In this document: one piece after another, positions 59,054-64,000 of the stretch
How positions within the stretch are numbered: position 1 is the stretch's first letter
Layout: every line of letters begins with the position of its first letter
The notes under the pieces: model-generated
Told to the model about the DNA's origin: nothing
The model's input: the letters and a program-made list of their open reading frames with translations, nothing else
The model's database searches: none
Translations under genes and position numbers: made by a program
Assembly: GCF_029960785.1 (NCBI RefSeq)
Contig: NZ_JASBQE010000056.1
Coordinates: forward strand, 1 to 64,000
Length of the DNA: 64,000 nt
DNA from: Polyangium sp. 15x6
GTDB lineage: Bacteria > Myxococcota_A > Polyangia > Polyangiales > Polyangiaceae
Direction: 5' to 3'

Positions 59054-59197
59054 TCACAGGAGAGCGGACAGCTCGACGTCGACGCCGGTATCGTCCTGCG
59101 CGAAACCCGTCACTTCACGTCCACGATGGATCGGCGCCGCCAACTCGCCTACCCAGCCGGCCAGTATGCGCTCGATGTGGTTCTGCCAGAGCGCGAG
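59054..59197 (-). pseudogene. Fragment of a FAD-dependent aromatic monooxygenase
   Basis: Reads HIERILAGWVGELAAPIHRG then REVTGFAQDDTGVDVELS, matching the segment of PHBH-type monooxygenases between the FAD-binding start and the region before the GDG motif (usually ELxVPIYRGREVTGFxQDDxGVDVELSDG). It stops right after VELS, where the conserved part should continue, so both ends are missing. Confidence 0.6.
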
Positions 59198-59213
59198 CAC
59201 GTCGTTGTGCCGG

Positions 59214-59354
59214 GTAGGGCGGGAGGCCGACGACCTCGTGCAGGAGGTCTTCCTCGTCGCCTGGCGCCGCCATGACAACCTCGTGACGCCCGAGGGCGCG
59301 CGGTCGTGGGTCTGCATGATTGCGCTGCTGGCACGTCGGCGGCTTTCGCTCTGA
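59214..59354 (+). pseudogene. ECF sigma factor fragment, region 2
   Basis: Reads VGREADDLVQEVFLVAWRRH with DNLVTPEGARSWVCMIA, i.e. sigma-70 region 2 (DDLVQEVFLxxWRR). It then jumps to LARRRLSL and a stop; the last part matches the end of the region-4 fragment at 52.7 kb (shared DNA CTGGCACGTCGGCGG). This looks like an internal deletion that removed the linker and most of region 4. Confidence 0.65.
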
Positions 59355-59397
59355 CCTCACCCGCCCCACCCCACCGAAATCGTAGACGCGTCGTCTG

Positions 59398-60105
59398 TCA
59401 CCGCACGGGCGGCGCCGCCTCCTCCTCCGCCCGCTTCCTCTTCCTCGCCCCCGCCCCCAGCGCCTCGAAGCTCGCGCGGTTTGCCTCGTCGTTCGCGAAC
59501 TCCATTCGCCCCGCGCCCTCGATCCGCGCCACGGCCGCAAGAATCCGATTCCCCGTCCGATTCCGCTCCTGCGTCGCCACCGGCGCGCTCGCGCGCTTCT
59601 GCTCCTGCACTGCATCTGCATTCGTGATCGCCACGAGCGCCTGCGCGAGCGCGTCGAGGTCCTTCGCCACGATCCCGAGGGACGCTGCCTCGGCCGGGTT
59701 CTCCTTGGTGCGGCCGAGGATCTGCTGGATCGCCGCCTTCACGTCACGCATGTTCGTCTTGTTCACCTTCAGTCCGATCCCGTAGGCGCGCTTCACGTCG
59801 GCGGGCGCTTTGGCGCGGCGAACGGCCACGCGGATTTGCTGCATCTGCGCGTGCCCCTGTTCGAGCGCCACGTTTTGCGCGCTCGTCGCCGCGACGGCCT
59901 CGCTCCGGGCCTGTTTGGCGCCGGGGATGGCTTCACCGAGCTTCTCGATGTCCTCCGAGAGCCCCTGGACCAGGCCTTCCGAGAGCCGCGGGCCGAGGGC
60001 GGCGGCGTGGGTGACGGCGAGGTTCAAGGCTTTGAGGCCGAGCTGCGTGATGGTAGTGAAATCCTTGGCCGGAAGCGTGCTCTTCACAATCAGTGCTGCA
60101 GTCAT
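59398..60105 (-). CDS. Uncharacterised helical protein, 235 residues
   Basis: The ATG at 60105 has GGGAGGA seven bases upstream. The protein is predominantly alpha-helical (ITQLGLKALNLAVTHAAALG, AEAASLGIVAKDLDALAQAL), has no signal peptide, and ends in a basic tail ARKRKRAEEEAAPP. Family not recognised. It may be related in kind to the helical protein at 6.4 kb, which also sits next to a repeat structure. Confidence 0.75.
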   Translation of the reverse strand: MTAALIVKSTLPAKDFTTITQLGLKALNLAVTHAAALGPRLSEGLVQGLSEDIEKLGEAIPGAKQARSEAVAATSAQNVALEQGHAQMQQIRVAVRRAKAPADVKRAYGIGLKVNKTNMRDVKAAIQQILGRTKENPAEAASLGIVAKDLDALAQALVAITNADAVQEQKRASAPVATQERNRTGNRILAAVARIEGAGRMEFANDEANRASFEALGAGARKRKRAEEEAAPPVR

Positions 60106-60564
60106 GACGTTCCTCCCTTGACGCGTGATGGGGGTACGGCGTCGTATCCGTCGCAAGTGCTGCACGACCCATGCCAATGACGGTCATGAAGAGCGCGGAG
60201 CCGCCCGGGAAGAGCGTGGAGCCGCCCGGGAAGAGCGCGGAGACACCCGGGAAGCGCGCGGAGCCGCCCGGGAAGAGCGCGGAGACACCCGGGAAGCGCG
60301 CGGAGCCGCCCGGGAAGAGCGCGGAGACACCCGGGAAGCGCGCGGAGCCGCCCGGGAAGAGCGCGGAGGGTCTCGGGAAGAGCGCGGAGACACCCGTGAA
60401 GCGCGCGGAGACACCTGTGAAGAGCACGGAGCCGCCCGGGAAGAGCGCGGAGTGACCCGTGAAGACTGCGGAGCGAGATTGTTCACAAAGCGTTGTAAAC
60501 AATCCCGCCCAAGAGCCCTCATGTCGGAGATTTACAGAACCAGACCTCCCTGTTAGGGGGGGCG
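60106..60564. other. Divergent intergenic region occupied by a tandem repeat
   Basis: 459 bp; most of it is the 21-bp array at 60189-60473. The right end carries GGGGGG eight bases before the ATG of the next gene. Confidence 0.7.
60189..60473. repeat. Tandem array of 21-bp units
   Basis: About 13.5 units of the form AAGAGCGCGGAGCCGCCCGG(G), with two main alternating variants (AGCCGCC versus AGACACC; AAGAGC versus AAGCGC). Units 3-8 alternate strictly, i.e. a 42-bp higher-order repeat. It reads KSAEPPG/KRAETPG in one + frame (a 94-codon frame from 60171) and SALFPGG on the - strand, but no start with a convincing ribosome-binding site supports a gene. Confidence 0.93.
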
Positions 60565-61884
60565 ATGGGCGTCACCGCGTTCCTCGAGTGCTACGGCTCC
60601 GAAGACTTCGACCCGGCCTCGGGCGGCACCGGGCTCTTCGGGACCAAGGGCCTCCTCCCGCCCGCTTGGTTTCTCTTCTTCGACGCCGCGGACTTCGCCT
60701 CCGTGCGCTCGAAGCACGATGGCAGTACCTACTCGCTCCTCCGCCGCCCCGCGTCCCCGGCCGCCGCCCGCGCCCGCGAACGGCTCGAGGCGCTGAAGCC
60801 CCACATCACACCGGAGCTCGACGCCGTGCTGCGCTCGTTCCTCGCCGCCGTCGAGAAGGCTTGCGCTCCCCGCGGTCTCGGCAAGCTCCTCGACCGCCAG
60901 CGCGTGCTCGTCTTCAACACCCACCGCTTCGAATCCACCCGGGCCGAGCTCATCGCTTGCATCGGCTGGTTCGACACGTTCGCCGCGAAGGGCTACTCCG
61001 CTCGCCTCGCCACGCGCGCCGAGTCGATCTTCGACCCCTGCGACGGCCTCGACTTCGACGAAGACGACCGGAAGCTCGACGTCGGCGACCCAGACGCGCT
61101 CTGCGGCTGGCCCTCCAGCGTGACGGACTGGGCGCCCCCCGTCGCTCCGAAGCCGCCCCCGCCCAGCGCGGACGCCGGTTCTCTCGACGCCATCCTGGCG
61201 CGCCTGTGGGCCCATCCGGCGGACCTCGATGTTCGCCTCGCCTGCGCGAAAGAGCTGACCGCCCTCGGCGACCCTCGCGGCGAGTTCATCACCCTCGATT
61301 GCGCCGAGAAGCTCACCAACCGAAAGCTCGAGCGTCACGAGCAGCTCCTCGCCGACGAGCGTGTGCACCACCCCTTCCGCCGCGCGCGTACCTTCCACCG
61401 AGGCCTTCCGGTCGAAGTGGAGTGGAACGCCGCGCCCGGCGATCCCCTCGTCGGCCACCCCGCCTGGTCCACCGTCGAGAGCGTGATCTTCTCCGGCCCT
61501 GTCGCGCTGCTCCCGCCCGTGCGCCAGCTGCAGGCGACGCCCGCGCTCATCCGCGCCATCGACCGGCCGGTGCCCTACGTCTCCATCTGCATGAGCGACG
61601 ACAAGGACCCCGCGGCCTGGGCGGCGCTCGAATCCACCGAGCGCTTCCCGAACCTCGTCGAGGTCCGCGTTGTCGCGCCCGCGACCGTCTGGCTCCCCGA
61701 AGCGGGGCAGCGGCTCATCGCGCGGAGGCCCTCGGTGCGGCTACACGCCGGCTCGCCCCTCGTGCCACTCCCTCCGCTCACTCCCCTCACGGCCGAAGAG
61801 CACGCCGCGCGCGTCGCGCGATGGACGAATCCGCCGGAGGCCCGCTTCCTCGAGGGGCCTCGCTACGACAACGGATTCAGCTGA
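60565..61884 (+). CDS. TIGR02996-domain protein
   Basis: 439 residues from the ATG at 60565. A central segment (~205-270), LDAILARLWAHPADLDVRLA then CAKELTALGDPRGEFITLD, is the TIGR02996 module known from myxobacteria and planctomycetes (LVYADWLxExGDPRGEFIxLQ), often linked to leucine-rich-like repeats. The rest contains a FNTHRFESTRAELIACIGWF segment and a C-terminal part with VSICMSDDKDPAAWAALEST. No signal peptide. Function unknown. Confidence 0.83.
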   Translation: MGVTAFLECYGSEDFDPASGGTGLFGTKGLLPPAWFLFFDAADFASVRSKHDGSTYSLLRRPASPAAARARERLEALKPHITPELDAVLRSFLAAVEKACAPRGLGKLLDRQRVLVFNTHRFESTRAELIACIGWFDTFAAKGYSARLATRAESIFDPCDGLDFDEDDRKLDVGDPDALCGWPSSVTDWAPPVAPKPPPPSADAGSLDAILARLWAHPADLDVRLACAKELTALGDPRGEFITLDCAEKLTNRKLERHEQLLADERVHHPFRRARTFHRGLPVEVEWNAAPGDPLVGHPAWSTVESVIFSGPVALLPPVRQLQATPALIRAIDRPVPYVSICMSDDKDPAAWAALESTERFPNLVEVRVVAPATVWLPEAGQRLIARRPSVRLHAGSPLVPLPPLTPLTAEEHAARVARWTNPPEARFLEGPRYDNGFS

Positions 61885-62280
61885 CCGGTTCACGGGCTCG
61901 TTTCGATCGCCCGCCCCGCGGCCGATGCGCCGAACATCGTGAAGTGAGACACACCACTCGTGAACCACCGAGCGACGCATGAACGCTTCAGAACGGAGCG
62001 GTGAACCGCTCCAAAACGGAGCAGCCTTCGCTCCAAAACGGAGCAGCCCTGGAAACGGAGGTGCCTCCTGCGCCCCGCACTGCTGAAGCCGCGGCGGCAG
62101 CAGCGGCAGCAGCCGCCGCCGACCTCGGCGACCCAGGATCCCCCGGATCCCGCCCCCTGAACGTCGCCCGCCTCCCCTGCAACCAAGCCTTTCACGATCC
62201 GGCGCCCAGCTTGGCGCCCCACCCCCCCGATGCTAGGGTCCGGCCCCCGGGCACGGATGCCGGATGCTCTTCAGAACCGC
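61885..62280. other. Intergenic region with small palindromic repeats upstream of gmd
   Basis: 396 bp. GGAGCGGT-GA-ACCGCTCC (61995-62012) is followed by two direct copies of CGCTCCAAAACGGAGCAGCC (62007-62026 and 62029-62048), each itself a short GCTCC/GGAGC hairpin. A GCN-rich run (GCGGCGGCAGCAGCGG type, ~62090-62125) follows. The gmd promoter should lie in the last 150 bp, but no clear boxes are visible. Confidence 0.65.
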
Positions 62281-63279
62281 ATGAAACGCGCGCTCATCAC
62301 CGGCATCACGGGCCAGGACGGCTCGTACCTCGCGGAGCTCCTCCTGGCGAAGGGCTACGAGGTCCACGGCATCATCCGGCGCTCCTCCTCCTTCAACACC
62401 GAGCGCATCGACCACCTCTACCGCGACCCCCACGAGCGTGGCGTCCGCCTCTTCTTGCATCACGGCGACCTCAACGACGCCTCCTCCCTCCAGTCGATCC
62501 TCGCCGAGGTCCAGCCGGACGAGATCTACAACCTCGGCGCGCAGAGCCACGTCCGCGTCTCCTTCGACATCCCCGAGTACACCGGCGAGGTCACCGCCCT
62601 CGGCGCCATTCGCCTCCTCGAGGCCATGCGCAAGATGCGCGTCGCCGCGCGCTTCTACCAGGCGAGCTCGAGCGAACTCTACGGCAAGGTCGCCGAGATC
62701 CCCCAGCGCGAGACCACGCCCTTCCACCCGCGCAGCCCTTATGCTGCGGCCAAGGCGTATGCCTTTTACGTCGCGCAGAACTACCGCGAGGCGTACGGCA
62801 TGCACATCTCGAACGGCATCCTCTTCAACCACGAGAGCGAGCGCCGCGGCGAGACCTTCGTCACCCGCAAGATCTCGCGCGCCGTCGGCCGCATCAAACA
62901 TGGCCTCCAGCGTGACCTCTGGCTCGGCAACCTCGACGCCCGCCGCGACTGGGGCCACGCCGAGGACTACGTCGAGGCCATGTGGCTCATGCTCCAGCAG
63001 GACCAGGCCGACGATTACATCGTCGGCACGGGCGAAACCCACTCCGTACGCGAGTTCTTGGAGCTCGCGTTCCGCCATGCGGGCCTCGACTGGCAGGAGT
63101 ACGTGCGCATCGATCCCAAGTATTTCCGGCCGGCCGAGGTCGACGTCCTCCTCGCGGACCCCACGAAAGCGCGGGAGAAGCTCGGATGGACGCCCAAGGT
63201 CTCGTTCCCGGAGCTCGTGCGGCGCATGGTGGATTCGGACCTCGAGCTCGCGGCGCGGGAAAAGCGGGCGCGGGGATGA
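62281..63279 (+). CDS. gmd: GDP-mannose 4,6-dehydratase
   Basis: 332 residues from the ATG at 62281. SDR-extended fold: NADP-binding ALITGITGQDGSYLAELLL, catalytic QASSSELYGK with YxxxK in SPYAAAKAYAFYVAQNYRE, and the GMD-typical ILFNHESERRGETFVTRKIS. It converts GDP-D-mannose to GDP-4-dehydro-6-deoxy-D-mannose, the precursor of GDP-fucose, GDP-rhamnose or GDP-perosamine for surface polysaccharide. It overlaps the next gene by 4 bp (ATGA). Confidence 0.96.
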   Translation: MKRALITGITGQDGSYLAELLLAKGYEVHGIIRRSSSFNTERIDHLYRDPHERGVRLFLHHGDLNDASSLQSILAEVQPDEIYNLGAQSHVRVSFDIPEYTGEVTALGAIRLLEAMRKMRVAARFYQASSSELYGKVAEIPQRETTPFHPRSPYAAAKAYAFYVAQNYREAYGMHISNGILFNHESERRGETFVTRKISRAVGRIKHGLQRDLWLGNLDARRDWGHAEDYVEAMWLMLQQDQADDYIVGTGETHSVREFLELAFRHAGLDWQEYVRIDPKYFRPAEVDVLLADPTKAREKLGWTPKVSFPELVRRMVDSDLELAAREKRARG

Positions 63280-64000
63280 ACGCGGCGTTCGGGTACGTCA
63301 GCGGCAGGCCGGGCTCCGCGATCGACGAGGCCCGGTTTTCCCCCAATGCCGTGACGTCCCCCGACGGCCGTTTCACGGTCGTCTTCGAAGGCGACGTCGA
63401 AACCCCCGAAGGCGTCCTCGCCGCGTACGCCGCCCGCGGCAAGCGCGCGCTCGAAGAGCTTCGGGGCGGGTTTGCGCTGGGTCTTTGGGACGCGAACGAG
63501 CGGACGCTCCTCCTCGCGCGGGATCCGGTCGGCATCAAATCCCTCTACGTCGCGACGGCCCCCGGAAAGCTCGCCTTCGCCTTCGAGGTCTGGCCCCTCG
63601 CCGCGCGGGGTCTTGCCGAAAAACGGTTGTCTCGCCGCGCGGTCGCGAGCTTCCTCGCCACGGGCGCCGTCACCGAGCCCGACACCATCCTCGAAGGCGT
63701 CTCGCCCCTCCCTCCCGCGACGATCCTCACCTACCGCGACGGCCACGCACGCAGCGCCACGTACTGGGAGCTGCCGATCGAGCCCCGAACGACCGATCCG
63801 CGCGACGTCGAGGCCATGCTCGCCGAGGCCGCTTCGCCTGAGGCGACCACGCCCCGTACCCCCGACGAGCGCGAGATCACGGAGGCCATCGAGGCGCTCG
63901 ATCAACCATCCACCTCGTTCCTCCCCGCCTTCCGCGCCGCGAAATCAGCGGGCGTGGCGGCCTTTTCTGACCTCGGCCGGAGCGCAATTTTCCCCGCGGC
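63276..64000 (+). CDS. Asparagine-synthase-like protein, N-terminal part (cut by window end)
   Basis: The frame runs from the ATG at 63276 to the window end without a stop (241 codons visible). Residues ~50-115 match the class II glutaminase fold of AsnB-type enzymes: ALEELRGGFALGLWDANERT then LLLARDPVGIKSLYVATAPG. The N-terminus is MNAAFGY instead of MCGI, so the Ntn cysteine is missing and glutamine hydrolysis is unlikely. AsnB-like proteins without the Cys act in polysaccharide amidation or other ligations. It is translationally coupled to gmd. The synthetase half is expected beyond the window. Confidence 0.82.
   Translation, partial: MNAAFGYVSGRPGSAIDEARFSPNAVTSPDGRFTVVFEGDVETPEGVLAAYAARGKRALEELRGGFALGLWDANERTLLLARDPVGIKSLYVATAPGKLAFAFEVWPLAARGLAEKRLSRRAVASFLATGAVTEPDTILEGVSPLPPATILTYRDGHARSATYWELPIEPRTTDPRDVEAMLAEAASPEATTPRTPDEREITEAIEALDQPSTSFLPAFRAAKSAGVAAFSDLGRSAIFPA

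Larger units (their letters stand above)
59023..59397. other. Gene-remnant region, 375 bp
   Basis: No intact gene. It holds a FAD-monooxygenase scrap on the - strand and an ECF sigma region-2 scrap on the + strand. Confidence 0.65.

Noticed and set aside
60171..60455. A 94-codon heptapeptide-repeat protein encoded by the 21-bp array
   Set aside because: No ribosome-binding site in front of the ATG, other frames are also open because of the repeat, and the product would be pure KSAEPPG-type repeats. Kept only as a repeat.
60189..60473. CRISPR-like array
   Set aside because: The units are contiguous 21-bp repeats with no unique spacers and no cas genes nearby.

Overview
The window looks like a chromosome segment of a myxobacterium, most likely from the Sorangium/Polyangium side (Polyangiales). 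This is inferred from the very high GC content, Ser/Thr kinases fused to a STAND NTPase and WD40 repeats, many lipoproteins with Ser/Gly-rich linkers behind the lipobox, a TIGR02996-type protein, and long spurious antisense frames. No rRNA, tRNA, CRISPR array, transposase or integrase was recognised.

Layout. 1-9.9 kb: a truncated DUF2169-like protein, a family-2 glycosyltransferase, thioredoxin with a clear terminator, a kinase-like protein with a disturbed active site, a metalloprotease/FG-GAP lipoprotein, and a propeller lipoprotein. 10.2-13.5 kb: the glycolytic cluster gap-pgk-tpiA followed by secG. 13.5-20.3 kb: membrane glycosyltransferase, sugar N-acyltransferase and an O-antigen-ligase/TPR protein, a surface-polysaccharide neighbourhood that resumes at 62.3 kb with gmd. 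20.3-33 kb: a methyltransferase and a run of exported proteins and lipoproteins (OB-fold, FG-GAP, RCC1, beta-barrel), one of them broken by several frameshifts; then an isochorismatase-family hydrolase and an alpha/beta hydrolase. 33-37.6 kb: a 1537-residue kinase-STAND-WD40 protein.

38.2-52.3 kb is the highlight: a RiPP (ribosomally made, post-translationally modified peptide) gene cluster. An NHLP-leader precursor with a Cys/Ser/Thr-rich core is followed by a fused leader-binding/YcaO cyclodehydratase, a SagB-type azoline dehydrogenase, a PoyD-family radical SAM epimerase and a LanM-like synthetase whose cyclase domain lacks the zinc ligands. Facing this operon are a cobalamin-binding radical SAM enzyme and an ABC exporter. 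Together they combine azole formation, dehydration, D-amino-acid formation and probably C-methylation on one peptide. I do not know a described product with this enzyme set.

52.3-64 kb: a scrap region with fragments of an ECF sigma factor and a duplicated piece of the 31.7-kb hydrolase, a DUF2228-like protein, a SIMPL protein, an EamA transporter with an IMP-dehydrogenase-like enzyme, more gene fragments, a 21-bp tandem array, a TIGR02996 protein, gmd and a truncated asparagine-synthase-like gene.

Unexplained DNA structure is plentiful: two copies of a long quasi-palindromic element (7.3 and 47.7 kb), three tandem arrays with a 21-nt period, a perfect inverted repeat with 18-bp arms (54.8 kb), and a pair of 33/34-bp inverted repeats in MITE-like arrangement (57.7 kb).
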